NCBI GenBank assembly: GCA_963714055.1 | Contig: OY970227.1 | Location: 558,001-622,000 of the forward strand | DNA length: 64,000 bases | Source: JACDBE01 sp963714055 | GTDB lineage: Bacteria > Actinomycetota > Acidimicrobiia > Spongiisociales > UBA5794 | Reading direction: 5' to 3' | Part shown: piece after piece, positions 46,615-55,447 of the stretch | Numbering within the stretch: position 1 is the stretch's first letter | How the letters are laid out: every line of letters starts with the position of its first letter | The notes under the pieces: model-generated | Seen by the model: only the letters and a program-made list of their open reading frames with translations | What the model was told of the DNA's origin: nothing | The model's database searches: none | Translations under genes and position numbers: made by a program

Positions 46615-46958
46615 TCAGAGCAACCAGATGAGACCGAAGGTGACCGCGCCGCCCACTGCCAGCACGGCCAGCACGGTGGCGGTAGTCACCCGGAAGGTCC
46701 AGCTCCGGTCCTCGGCGCCAGCGCCTTCCAGGCGTAGAGCCCGAATGCGGCTCCCAACAGCAGGCCGGCTGCGATGAACATGCCCAGGTACCAGCCCTCG
46801 GCGAGACCGCCGAGGAACCAGTCGGTCGGGACGTAGTACATCCACAGACCCACGCTTGCCGCCAAGACGCCAGCGATCCCGGTCACCATCTCGGTGACGT
46901 GGGACCGTGTCGGCATCCGGGTGATCTCTGCTTGCGGCCTCTCGAGGAGAGTCGTCAC
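46615..46958 (-). CDS. Small three-helix membrane protein (frameshifted)
   Basis: The GTG at 46958 has AGAAGGTG seven bases upstream. Helix one is VTGIAGVLAASVGLWMYY and helix two is GMFIAAGLLLGAAFGLYAW. A missing base near 46700-46725 then shifts the frame into EDRSWTFRVTTATVLAVLAV, the third helix, ending at 46615. Repaired length is about 115 residues. It may belong with the envelope-stress operon upstream, but 230 bases separate them. Confidence 0.6.
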
Positions 46959-47188
46959 GAAGATCACCTTCTTTCCTGGATGGCCCGGAAGGTCATCCAC
47001 CTTCGAGTATGCGATCGACGGCGGCGATCCTCCAGAGTCCAAGGTCCCCGCCGAGCGGATTCCGCAGATCAGCGCCGTCGTCACCGTCTGGTTGAAGGCG
47101 GCAGGGTCACACTCCGGGTGGGCGGGCCGAGCGGTGCGGCCATAGTGGCGCGTAGTCCCCGGGACCGGTCTATCCCGGACACCGGGCT

Positions 47189-47407
47189 TCAGCCGGGCAG
47201 GTGGGGCTCGGTAGGGCCACGCCCGCCCTTCGTCAGGGCACCGATGAGGATCGCCGTCCCCAGGAAGACGAGGAACGCCGGCGCCACGTACCGCAGATCG
47301 TGCACGGACAGCTCCCACCAGCCGAACCCGACCGCCGCCAGCGCGGCCCCGGCCAGCGTGATCACGACGCCCCACGCGAACGTGCCCACGTGAAAGCGTT
47401 CAGCCAT
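47189..47407 (-). CDS. Small two-helix membrane protein of the PspC/LiaF-like operon
   Basis: A 72-residue protein with helices WGVVITLAGAALAAVGFGWW and YVAPAFLVFLGTAILIGAL. Its ATG at 47407 overlaps the stop of the LiaF-like gene by 8 bases, so it is translationally coupled and belongs to the four-gene operon. No family was recognised. Confidence 0.75.
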   Translation of the reverse strand: MAERFHVGTFAWGVVITLAGAALAAVGFGWWELSVHDLRYVAPAFLVFLGTAILIGALTKGGRGPTEPHLPG

Positions 47408-48068
47408 CGGTCACCTCCACTCGTCCGGTGAAGACCTCCAGCTCGAGGACCAGGCCCTCGGAGCGCTCGGCGAAGCCGGGAGTCTCGTAGTGCTCTTCAA
47501 TGCCGACACCGTCGGTCTGGCGTCCGAAGATGACGGTTTCCCCGGCGCCGACCCGGGCATCGACCGCCACCTCGGTGCCTTCCGGCACGAGCACGGACAG
47601 CTTGCCCATGCCCACGCTGGCGGTCAGCACCGTCGGCGCACCGAAGGCGTCCACGTCGCGGAGGTCGATGGTGAGGGTCCCCATGGCCAGGTTGTAGTCG
47701 GGTCGGATGTCGTCGACGGTGGACACGACGACGGCCCGGTCGCCTACTCCGCCCTGGAAGCCCTCAGTGGGAGCGACGGCGGTCACCAGCGTGACCAGTG
47801 CCAGGATCGCGCCCAACGTGATGAGGCCTCCGTGGGAGCCCCGCCCGGCGAGCAGCATCAGCGACACGCCGACGACCATGGTGGCCAGGCCGAGGACGGC
47901 GGTGACGCTGACGTCGACGACGCCTACCCGCTCCAGCAACCAGAGCACGCCGATGAGTAGAAGCACCCCTCCGCTGACCAGCTGGGCCACCGGCAGGTTG
48001 CTCCGACCCGGCAACGAGGTCTCTCTCGTCTCGGTCTCCGGCGCCGGGGGTCTATCTGTGATCGTCAC
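47400..48068 (-). CDS. LiaF-like envelope-stress membrane protein
   Basis: The 222-residue protein has a polar N-terminus, then about four hydrophobic helices (LVSGGVLLLIGVLWLLERVG, SVTAVLGLATMVVGVSLML). A beta-rich C-terminal domain follows with NLAMGTLTIDLRDV and TASVGMGKLSVLVPEGTEV, typical of the DUF2154/LiaF cell-wall-response fold. It overlaps the PspC gene by 17 bases. LiaF proteins restrain sensor kinases that answer membrane damage, but no kinase gene is adjacent here. Confidence 0.82.
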   Translation of the reverse strand: MTITDRPPAPETETRETSLPGRSNLPVAQLVSGGVLLLIGVLWLLERVGVVDVSVTAVLGLATMVVGVSLMLLAGRGSHGGLITLGAILALVTLVTAVAPTEGFQGGVGDRAVVVSTVDDIRPDYNLAMGTLTIDLRDVDAFGAPTVLTASVGMGKLSVLVPEGTEVAVDARVGAGETVIFGRQTDGVGIEEHYETPGFAERSEGLVLELEVFTGRVEVTDG

Positions 48069-48483
48069 GATTGAGACCTCCGATTACGAGGGCCAGTCCG
48101 CCCATCACGAGGGCGACCGGCCAGAAGTACTGCCCCAGCCGAGGGGCGATCGTGTTGAACAGGGCGATGGTGCCCACGACCATCAGGATCGAGCCGACGA
48201 CGGCGGCGCCCGTGACCGATCCGGGGAATGCCGGTTGGGTCTCGCCCGCGGGTCGGGTAGGGACGATGATCCACATCAGCAGGTAGATGAGGAAGCCCGA
48301 TCCACCGCCCAGGGCGAGCACGACGAAACCGATCCGGAACCAGACAGGGTCGACACCGAAGTACTCCCCGAGGCCGCCACACACACCGGCGACCATCCGT
48401 TGACGATCACTGCGATAGAGCCGCGGGCCAGGCGCGGTCCCGGTGGGCGACACCCTGTCCACCTGGGCAGGCAAAGTTGGCAT
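48052..48483 (-). CDS. PspC domain membrane protein
   Basis: The ATG at 48483 has GGGAGGTGA upstream. The 143-residue protein carries the PspC signature LYRSDRQRMVAGVCGGLGEY, then FGVDPVWFRIGFVVLALGGG and LIYLLMWIIVP. Two further helices follow. PspC proteins sense or relay cytoplasmic-membrane stress. In this operon it is paired with a LiaF-like protein, as in many actinobacteria. Confidence 0.88.
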   Translation of the reverse strand: MPTLPAQVDRVSPTGTAPGPRLYRSDRQRMVAGVCGGLGEYFGVDPVWFRIGFVVLALGGGSGFLIYLLMWIIVPTRPAGETQPAFPGSVTGAAVVGSILMVVGTIALFNTIAPRLGQYFWPVALVMGGLALVIGGLNRDDHR

Positions 48484-48486
48484 CGG

Positions 48487-48939
48487 TCACCTCCCTCTTT
48501 CATCCGGCCGGAGTGAGGCGAGCTTGCGCGCCTCGACGAACATCCCGATCCCGGAGCCGACCATCGCCAGGATGAGGATCACCGTCACGACGATCGACCA
48601 GTCGAAGTCGTAGGTCGAGAAGTCGAACGGGAATGCCCGAAGCATCCGATAGCTGACGACGAGGCCGATGGCGTTGGTGACCAGCCCACCGACCGACCTG
48701 ATGGCCGGCGCGTCGTCGTACCAGTACACGACGTTGGCGACGATCGAGGCGGCCAGCGAGAAGCTGATCCAGGGCACGACCTCGACGAACTCGTCGGTCA
48801 GGAACGCCGGCCAGCCCCAGTCGAGGAGGTTCGGGACCACGGCGAGCATCGCCACGTTGAAGGCGACGGCGATGACGTAGCCGATCCTCCGGCCGGTCCG
48901 CCTCAGCTCGGGCGAGATGTCCAATTGGGTGGTCGACAT
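48487..48939 (-). CDS. Four-helix membrane protein, first gene of the PspC/LiaF-like operon
   Basis: The ATG at 48939 follows GGAGGTGCC. The 150-residue protein has four helices: GYVIAVAFNVAMLAVVPNLL, WISFSLAASIVANVVYW, GGLVTNAIGLVVSYRML and VVTVILILAMVGSGIGMFV. Its stop lies 3 bases before the PspC start. I recognise no named family; co-transcription suggests a part in membrane-stress response. Confidence 0.8.
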   Translation of the reverse strand: MSTTQLDISPELRRTGRRIGYVIAVAFNVAMLAVVPNLLDWGWPAFLTDEFVEVVPWISFSLAASIVANVVYWYDDAPAIRSVGGLVTNAIGLVVSYRMLRAFPFDFSTYDFDWSIVVTVILILAMVGSGIGMFVEARKLASLRPDERGR

Positions 48940-49339
48940 GGCACCTCCGGCGCGTTCCCATTCGAGACCTCCGACAGCCCGTCGAACAGGGCCATTGGTC
49001 GCCCTCTGCACCACAGATCGGACCCATTCCAATCACCGACATGAGGCCGAAGAGACAGCGGCGGGTTCCCCAAGGATCCCGAACACGAAGCCGTGAAGCC
49101 GAACTCCGCTCGCGGAAGTAGCGGTCGCCCTCCGACTCCTCCTCGTCGTCGTGCTCCTCCCCGGTCGGTGACGAGTCTGTCACAGGCCGGCGCGGCGGGA
49201 TCGTGACGACGCCGAACCACACCATCCCACCGCTGACCACGATCGAGTTCACCACCCCGGCGGCACATCGCCTCCCGTCGAGCCGTGGGTCCAATGCCTC
49301 TACCTCGCCGGCCGGTTGTCGGCTGAGACTCTTCGGCAG
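48940..49339. other. Divergent intergenic region, possible small reading frame
   Basis: This 400-base spacer separates the PspC operon (minus) from the VIT1-like gene (plus). On the minus strand near 49130-49260 one frame reads NSIVVSGGMVWFGVVTIPP followed by a very acidic stretch (EEHDDEEESEGD). That could be a small membrane protein, but coding bias and a start are not convincing. Confidence 0.35.
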
Positions 49340-50083
49340 ATGACCAACGATCCGTCTGACGCGTCCCTGGCAATGGGAGGTGCTCACGCACAGGAGCCGC
49401 ACGGTGGTTCGGTGGCGTCGCGTCTGAATTGGCTGCGGGCAGGTGTGCTCGGCGCCAACGACGGGATCATCTCCACGGCGGGCCTGGTGATCGGTGTGGC
49501 GGCGGCGTCGACGGACGCCGGTGAGATCGCCACCGCCGGTGTCGCCGGGCTGGTCGCGGGGGCGGTGTCGATGGCGTTGGGCGAGTACGTGTCGGTCAGT
49601 TCCCAGCGCGACACCGAACGCGCGCTCATCGACAAGGAACGCGGAGAGCTGGCCGCCATGCCGGTCGAGGAGCATGCCGAGCTGGTCGGGCTCCTGCGCC
49701 GCCGCGGTCTGAGCGAGGACATCTCCGTTGTCGTCGCCGACGAGCTGACAGAACGTGACGCGTTACGCGCGCACCTGGACATCGAGCTCGGGATCGACGA
49801 GGAGGAAATCGCCAACCCGTGGGCGGCAGCCGGGTCATCGGCGCTGGCGTTCGCGGCTGGGGCGATCGTGCCACTCGTCGCGATGCTGGCATCTCCGGCG
49901 TCGGAGCGGATCGCCGTCACGTTCCTCGCCGTCGTCGTCGGGCTGGCCGCCACGGGTTGGCTGAGCGCCCACCTCGGGCGTGCACCCAAGAGGGCTGCCG
50001 TCATGCGGCTGGTGATCGGGGGCACGTTGGCGATGGCGGTCACCTTCGGCATCGGCTACCTGTTCGGAGTAGCCACCGGCTGA
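49340..50083 (+). CDS. VIT1/CCC1 family iron/manganese transporter-like protein
   Basis: The 247-residue protein starts at ATG 49340. The VIT signature is clear: LRAGVLGANDGIISTAGLVI in helix 1 and GAVSMALGEYVSVSSQRDTE in helix 2. A cytosolic metal-binding helical domain (residues about 90-155, Glu-rich) follows, then three helices ending in GYLFGVATG. Homologues move Fe2+ or Mn2+ out of the cytosol. It fits the local concentration of ion transporters. Confidence 0.9.
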   Translation: MTNDPSDASLAMGGAHAQEPHGGSVASRLNWLRAGVLGANDGIISTAGLVIGVAAASTDAGEIATAGVAGLVAGAVSMALGEYVSVSSQRDTERALIDKERGELAAMPVEEHAELVGLLRRRGLSEDISVVVADELTERDALRAHLDIELGIDEEEIANPWAAAGSSALAFAAGAIVPLVAMLASPASERIAVTFLAVVVGLAATGWLSAHLGRAPKRAAVMRLVIGGTLAMAVTFGIGYLFGVATG

Positions 50084-50095
50084 GAGATCTCGCAG

Positions 50096-50649
50096 GGCCG
50101 GGTATGCCCCGATGCTCCAACTCACCCGTGACCAGTGGCAGCGGGTTATCGACATCAACCTGACCGGGTTGGCGTTCGTGTCGAAGGGCGGTTGGGGCCC
50201 GGATGGCCGAACAGGCGACCGGGGGCAAGACCGTCAACATCGCTTCGATCGATGCTCTCCACCCGTCCATGGTCGGTCTCGCCGCCTACGACTCGTCCAA
50301 GGGAGGGGTGTTGATGTTCACCAAGGCCTTCGCCCGGGAGATGGCTCAGCACCGGGTCAACGTCAACGCCATCGCCCCGAGTGGCGTCGCCACCGAAGGC
50401 ACCGCCGCCCCCCTGCGGGACAGCGGGATGACCGGTGACATCGCGCCCGAGGTCGACAGGTCCACAGTCGATGACGACCGCGATCTGACGGAGCAGCTCG
50501 ACCTCGACTCGATGGACTACCTCAACTGGATGGTCGGCATCAACGAGGCGACCGGCGTCGACATCCCCCAACGCGATGCCTCCAGGTTCCTCACCATCGC
50601 CGGCGCCGTGACCTGCCTCGTCGAGCACGGCGCGGAGCCGGTCGGGTAG
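50096..50649 (+). pseudogene. Chimeric remnant: SDR dehydrogenase middle fused to acyl carrier protein C-terminus
   Basis: The sequence opens abruptly at AGYAPMLQLTRDQWQRVIDI, the middle of a short-chain dehydrogenase; the NAD-binding GxxxGxG region is absent. One extra base near 50185 restores VNIASIDALHPSM and the catalytic AAYDSSKGG. After APSGVATEGTAAPLRDSGM the text changes to EVDRSTVDDDRDLTEQLDLD and SMDYLNWMVGINEATGVDIP, an acyl carrier protein with the phosphopantetheine Ser in DLDSMD. Both partners are truncated at the joint. It starts 12 bases after the VIT gene, without its own start region. Confidence 0.65.
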
Positions 50650-50805
50650 CCGGCAACGATCGCTGCCGATCGGCTTCCCGGTCGCCGACCCTGGATTGTT
50701 GCGCTTTGATGTGCCACTGGCTCGGGCTCGAGGGCGGTGGGCCAGTGAGGGACGACGAAGCGAGGCCCAACCATCGCACCGGCGGATGATCGCGGCTCGA
50801 CTCCC

Positions 50806-53535
50806 GTGTTCCGTGCAGCATCGGGTTCTCCGGAGGATGCTCTAGCCGAGCTCGTCACCGCTCGACGCGGTTTGACCGATGCGGAGGCCGCCGACCGGCT
50901 GGAACACGTTGGCCCCAATCGGTTCCTCAGGCCGAGGGGACCAACGCTCACCAGGCGACTCGTCGAGCAGCTCGTCCATTTCTTCGCCTTGATGCTCTGG
51001 GTTGCTGCCGGTTTGGCCTTCGTCGGCGGCCTGCCGGAGCTCGCCATCGCCATCATCGTGGTGATCGTCGTCAACGGTGCCTTCAGCTTCGTTCAGGAGT
51101 ACCGGACCGAGCGGACGGTCCGGTCTCTCTCGGCCCTCCTGCCGGAGCGAGCGGTGGTGCGGCGGGAGGGACGGAAGTTGGACATCCCAGCCGCCGAGCT
51201 GGTCCCGGGTGACATCGTGCTGCTGAGCGAGGGTGAGCGGATCTCGGCCGACGCTCGCGTACTCAGGTCGTCTGAGCTGAAGGTCGACATGTCGACCCTG
51301 ACCGGGGAGTCGATGCCCGTGGCCCGGGTGGCGGAGCCGGAGGCAAAGGCACCGACCGACTTGCTCGAGGCCTCGAATCTCGTCTTCGCCGGCACCTTCG
51401 TGACTTCCGGCTCCGGCCTGGTGGTGGTGGCCGCGACCGGGAGCGCCACCCGACTTGGTTCCATATCCCGGTTGACCGGTGAAGTCGTGCGCAGGCCAGC
51501 CCCGCTTCGGCTGCAGATGAACCGAGCGGTGCGCCTCATCGCCGTGCTCGCCGTCACCCTCGGATTGGTCTTCTTCGGAGTCGCCACCATGTTGGGCATG
51601 GCCCCGCATGACGGGTTCCTGTTCGCCGTTGGGGTGATCGTGGCACTGGTTCCCGAAGGACTGCTTCCCACGCTGTCTCTGTCGCTGGCGATGAGCGCCG
51701 CTCGAATGGCCCACCGTGGTGCCCTGGTGCGACGACTGGAGTCGGTGGAGACGCTGGGCTCCACCAACATCATCTGCACGGACAAGACCGGCACCGTAAC
51801 GGCCAACCAGATGACCGTGAGCGACCTGGTGCTCTCCGGTCGCCGGTACGCCACCACGGGTGCCGGCTATGAGCCCGCCGGGATCGTCCTGGATTCCGGT
51901 GGTCAGCCGGTCGCCGGCGATGACCGGTCGGAGGTGCAGCACCTTCTCAGAGTTGCGGCTCTCTGCGGCGATGCTCGGATCGAAGAGCAGGATGGCAGAT
52001 GGGTGTGCTTGGGAGATCCGACCGAGGGTGCGTTGCTGGTGGCCGCCAGCAAGGGAGGGCTCGAGCGAGAGGCAGAGGAACGAGCCACCCCGCGGGTCAG
52101 GGAGTTCCCGTTCGAGTCCGGGCGACAGCGAATGAGCACCGTTCATGTTCTTCCGTCGGGACTGCACGAGGTGCTGACCAAGGGATCGCCGGAGTCCATC
52201 CTCCCGCGGTGCACCACCATCCGGGCCGACGGGACCGCTACCCGACTCGGCGACAGTGCCAAGCGTGACGTCCTGTCGGCGGCTGATTCGCTGGCCGTCA
52301 AGGGTCTGCGAGTCCTGGCCCTTGCCCGCCGGACGATGAAGAGCCTTCCCAACACCGCACTCGAGGCCGAGGCCGAGATGGAGTTCCTGGGTCTGGTGGG
52401 GATGGCCGATCCGGTTCGCCCAGAGGTCCCAGAGGCGATCGCCCGGTGCCGGCGAGCCGGAATCCGCGTGATCATGGTCACCGGGGATCACCCGGCAACC
52501 GCCATGTCGGTGGCCCGGCAAGCCGGCCTCGCCGCCCACACCGTCATGATCGGCTCCGAGCTACCCGACGACGATGGCGCGGTGGGAGAACTTCTCACCA
52601 CGGGCGAAGTGGTGATTGCCCGGCTCGCACCCGAGCAGAAGCTCCGCATCGCCCGAGTTCTCCAATCCCGCGGAGCCGTGGTGGCCATGACCGGCGACGG
52701 TGTGAACGATGCGCCGGCGCTCCGGCAGGCCGACATCGGGGTGGCGATGGGCAGGACCGGCACCGATGTCGCCCGCGAAGCCGCCGACCTGGTGCTGCTC
52801 GATGACAACTTCGCCCACATCGTGGAGGCAGTGGAGGAGGGGCGCGCCGCATTCGACAACATCAAGCGGTTCCTGACGTACCACCTGACCGACAACGTGG
52901 CCGAACTCGCCCCGTTTGCCGTCTGGGCGCTGTCAGCAGGCAGCATCCCTCTGATGATCACGGTGCTCCAGGTCCTGGCGCTCGACATCGGAACCGATCT
53001 GCTCCCTGCCCTCGCCCTGGGAGGCGAAAGACCCGAACCGGGAGTCATGGAGAGGCCACCCCGAGCCAGGACTGATCGGCTGCTCGATCGTCGGGTGTTG
53101 GGCCGGGCGTTCGGTTTCCTCGGCCCGGTCGAGGCAACGCTCTCCTTGGCCCTTCTTCCCGTTGGGGCTGCACTGTTCTTCGGATGGCCGGACTCGCCGC
53201 TGCCGGCTTCCGGTTCGGACAAGGCCATCCTGTCGACGATGGTGTTCTCGGCCATCGTCCTGATGCAGATGGCGAACGCCTTCGAGTGCCGATCGAACCC
53301 GGCCTCGCTCTTCTCGATCGGCCCGCTGTCCAACCGCCTCCTCAACGGAGCCGTGACGGTGGAGGCGCTCATCCTCCTCGCCTTCGTCTACCTGCCTCCA
53401 CTACAGCGGGTCCTGGGCCATCATCCGCTCGACCTTCGCCAGTGGGCGCTCGTCCTGATCACGCCGTTCCTCCTCCTCGGCGCGGAGGAGGCCAGAAAAG
53501 CCATCGTTCGGGCTCGAGCCGCCTCGGTGCGGTAG
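50806..53535 (+). CDS. P-type ATPase, type II, Na+/K+-ATPase-like signature
   Basis: A GTG at 50806 starts a 909-residue intact ATPase: actuator TLTGESMPVAR, M4 VPEGLLPTLSLSL, phosphorylated Asp326 in CTDKTGTVT, nucleotide-domain KGSPESIL and hinge TGDGVNDAPALRQADIGVAM. The M6 region reads LALDIGTDLLPALAL. The DxGTDxxPA pattern and PEGLL in M4 resemble eukaryotic Na+,K+-ATPases (type IIC) more than SERCA-like pumps. The transported ion is therefore probably monovalent or small divalent (inference). The start has no good ribosome site. Confidence 0.9.
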   Translation: MFRAASGSPEDALAELVTARRGLTDAEAADRLEHVGPNRFLRPRGPTLTRRLVEQLVHFFALMLWVAAGLAFVGGLPELAIAIIVVIVVNGAFSFVQEYRTERTVRSLSALLPERAVVRREGRKLDIPAAELVPGDIVLLSEGERISADARVLRSSELKVDMSTLTGESMPVARVAEPEAKAPTDLLEASNLVFAGTFVTSGSGLVVVAATGSATRLGSISRLTGEVVRRPAPLRLQMNRAVRLIAVLAVTLGLVFFGVATMLGMAPHDGFLFAVGVIVALVPEGLLPTLSLSLAMSAARMAHRGALVRRLESVETLGSTNIICTDKTGTVTANQMTVSDLVLSGRRYATTGAGYEPAGIVLDSGGQPVAGDDRSEVQHLLRVAALCGDARIEEQDGRWVCLGDPTEGALLVAASKGGLEREAEERATPRVREFPFESGRQRMSTVHVLPSGLHEVLTKGSPESILPRCTTIRADGTATRLGDSAKRDVLSAADSLAVKGLRVLALARRTMKSLPNTALEAEAEMEFLGLVGMADPVRPEVPEAIARCRRAGIRVIMVTGDHPATAMSVARQAGLAAHTVMIGSELPDDDGAVGELLTTGEVVIARLAPEQKLRIARVLQSRGAVVAMTGDGVNDAPALRQADIGVAMGRTGTDVAREAADLVLLDDNFAHIVEAVEEGRAAFDNIKRFLTYHLTDNVAELAPFAVWALSAGSIPLMITVLQVLALDIGTDLLPALALGGERPEPGVMERPPRARTDRLLDRRVLGRAFGFLGPVEATLSLALLPVGAALFFGWPDSPLPASGSDKAILSTMVFSAIVLMQMANAFECRSNPASLFSIGPLSNRLLNGAVTVEALILLAFVYLPPLQRVLGHHPLDLRQWALVLITPFLLLGAEEARKAIVRARAASVR

Positions 53536-53713
53536 ATCTCGTCCATGACCGCCATCTTCTCGGCGTGGTCGGCGGATCGGGCGATCGGCTGACCGATCCG
53601 GTAGACCGTGGGCAGCGACACTTCAGCCGTGAATGGACTAAGTCCTCTGTCTGTCAGGGCGGCCCTCCCGGATGATGGGTGCAATTGCGTTGAGCAAAGA
53701 GGTGCTCTCGTGA

Positions 53714-53958
53714 ATGCACAGAGTCACCCAAGAGTGGATGCGTCTGGCCATGGACGTGGCGATCGCATCGCCGGCGTTCGCCTACTCGGTCTGGGCCATC
53801 CAGGGTTCCGGACAGGAAGTCGTGTCAATGGGCTGCTGCTCCTGTTGGCGGGCATCCCCGTCTACGTCTCGATGAAGTGGAGGAACCAGGTCGACGAGGA
53901 GACGCCGACGGCGGGAATCGTCATCCCGACACTCCGGCGCCGCTCTTCGAGACCATGA
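53714..53958 (+). pseudogene. Remnant: C-terminal end of an APC-type amino-acid permease
   Basis: The first frame reads VAIASPAFAYSVWAIQGSGQ; after an indel near 53825 the next frame gives GLLLLLAGIPVYVSMKWRNQ. Together they are the last helices of an APC-family transporter. The first 400 or so residues are missing and no start is present. It ends 17 bases before the next gene. Confidence 0.55.
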
Positions 53959-53974
53959 CCCAGGAGTGGGAGAT

Positions 53975-55447
53975 ATGAAGCGAGTCGTCATCATGGGGGC
54001 GGGGGGAAGGGACTTCCACGATTTCAACGTCGTCTACCGGAACGACCCCGACACCCGTGTCGTCGCCTTCACCGCGGCCCAGATCCCCGGCATCGGAGGG
54101 CGGGTGTACCCGCCCTCGCTCGCCGGTCCCCTCTACCCCGGGGGCATCCCGATCGTCGACGAGCCCCAGCTGGCCGATCTCATCGAGCGGGAGCACGTCG
54201 ATCAGGTCGTGTTCGCTTACAGCGACCTCGCACACACCGAGGTCATGCACAAGGCCTCCTTGGCCATGGCGCACGGGGCGGACTTCGCCATGATCGGGCC
54301 CGGCCGGAGCATGCTGTCCAGCGTCAAGCCGGTGGTCGCCGTGTGCGCGGCGCGCACCGGTTGCGGGAAGAGCCAGACCAGCAGGCTTATCGGCGGGATC
54401 CTGACCGACGCCGGCCTCGATGTGTCCCTAGTCCGTCACCCGATGCCCTACGGCAACCTGGAGCGGATGAGGGTGCAGCGCTTCGCGACGCTCGCCGACA
54501 TCGATGCCTCCGATCCCACCATCGAAGAGCGCGAGGAGTACGAGGAGCCGGTCCGGGCCGGTCTACTCATGTGGGCCGGTGTCGACTATGCAGAGATCCT
54601 GCACCTGGCCGAGGAGGAGTCCGACGTCATCGTCTGGGATGGTGGCAACAACGACTTCCCCTTCTACCGCCCCGACCTCTTTGTCACCGTGGTCGATCCC
54701 CTGCGACCGGGCCACGAGCTCGAATACCACCCGGGCGAGATCAACGTGCGGATGGCAGACGTCGTCGTGGTCAACAAGGTCGACGTCGCCGACCCCGATG
54801 ACGTGGCGCTGGTCATCGACAACGTGCGGGCTGTCAACCCGCATGCGACGATCGTCCAGACCGCCTCCCCCGTGCGCCTGATGCCCGGCCCGGAGCTGGC
54901 CGGGAAGCATGTGCTCGTCATCGAGGACGGCCCAACCCTCACCCATGGCGGGATGCCGTTCGGTGCGGGGACCGTCGCCGTCCGCCAAGCCGGCGTCGGC
55001 ACGATCGTCGATCCGCGGCCATACGCCGTCGGCTCGATCGTCGATACCTTCGCCAAGTTCCCAGCGCTTGGCGCGGTGCTGCCTGCCATGGGATATGGCC
55101 AGGCCCAGCTCGAGGAGCTGGAGGCCACCATCCGGAACGTCCCCTGCGACGTCGTTGTCACCGGCACACCGATCGACCTCGCTCGCCTCATCGACGCCGG
55201 GCACCCGGTGCGCCGGGCGGTCTACGAGTCGGTGCAGGTGGGGGAACCGACGCTCGACGAAGTCCTGCGTGGCGTCATCGAGGAAGCGCATCGGCGCCGG
55301 CAGCCGACCGTGCCGACGGGAGAGGGGCCGGTCTCTGGAGCCTCCGATCACCCCGCATCGGTCGCAGCCAGCGGCGTCTGGGCGGCCGATCGTCGAGACA
55401 TCGTCCTCGGGCGGCTCTTCGCCTGCAGGCCGACGCCGAGACCATGA
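53975..55447 (+). CDS. Cyclic 2,3-diphosphoglycerate synthetase homologue
   Basis: The ATG at 53975 has GGAG upstream. The 490-residue protein begins RVVIMGAGGRDFHDFNVVYR, the hallmark of cDPGS proteins. A P-loop CAARTGCGKSQTSRLIGG (about residues 118-135), then VIVWDGGNNDFPFY and VVVNKVDVAD follow. In methanogens the enzyme uses ATP to close 2,3-diphosphoglycerate into the cyclic solute. In bacteria the product has not, to my knowledge, been shown. The last 60 or so residues are Pro/Arg-rich and look like an extension. The next gene overlaps by 4 bases. Confidence 0.88.
   Translation: MKRVVIMGAGGRDFHDFNVVYRNDPDTRVVAFTAAQIPGIGGRVYPPSLAGPLYPGGIPIVDEPQLADLIEREHVDQVVFAYSDLAHTEVMHKASLAMAHGADFAMIGPGRSMLSSVKPVVAVCAARTGCGKSQTSRLIGGILTDAGLDVSLVRHPMPYGNLERMRVQRFATLADIDASDPTIEEREEYEEPVRAGLLMWAGVDYAEILHLAEEESDVIVWDGGNNDFPFYRPDLFVTVVDPLRPGHELEYHPGEINVRMADVVVVNKVDVADPDDVALVIDNVRAVNPHATIVQTASPVRLMPGPELAGKHVLVIEDGPTLTHGGMPFGAGTVAVRQAGVGTIVDPRPYAVGSIVDTFAKFPALGAVLPAMGYGQAQLEELEATIRNVPCDVVVTGTPIDLARLIDAGHPVRRAVYESVQVGEPTLDEVLRGVIEEAHRRRQPTVPTGEGPVSGASDHPASVAASGVWAADRRDIVLGRLFACRPTPRP

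Noticed and set aside
50650..50805. Long-loop hairpin (CACTGGC...GCCAGTG) as a terminator
   Set aside because: The loop is too long and there is no T tract.
53421..53684. Minus-strand frame overlapping the end of the second P-type ATPase
   Set aside because: It contains a vaguely protein-like section (LPTVYRIGQPIARSADH) but has no start signal or recognised family and overlaps a sure gene.
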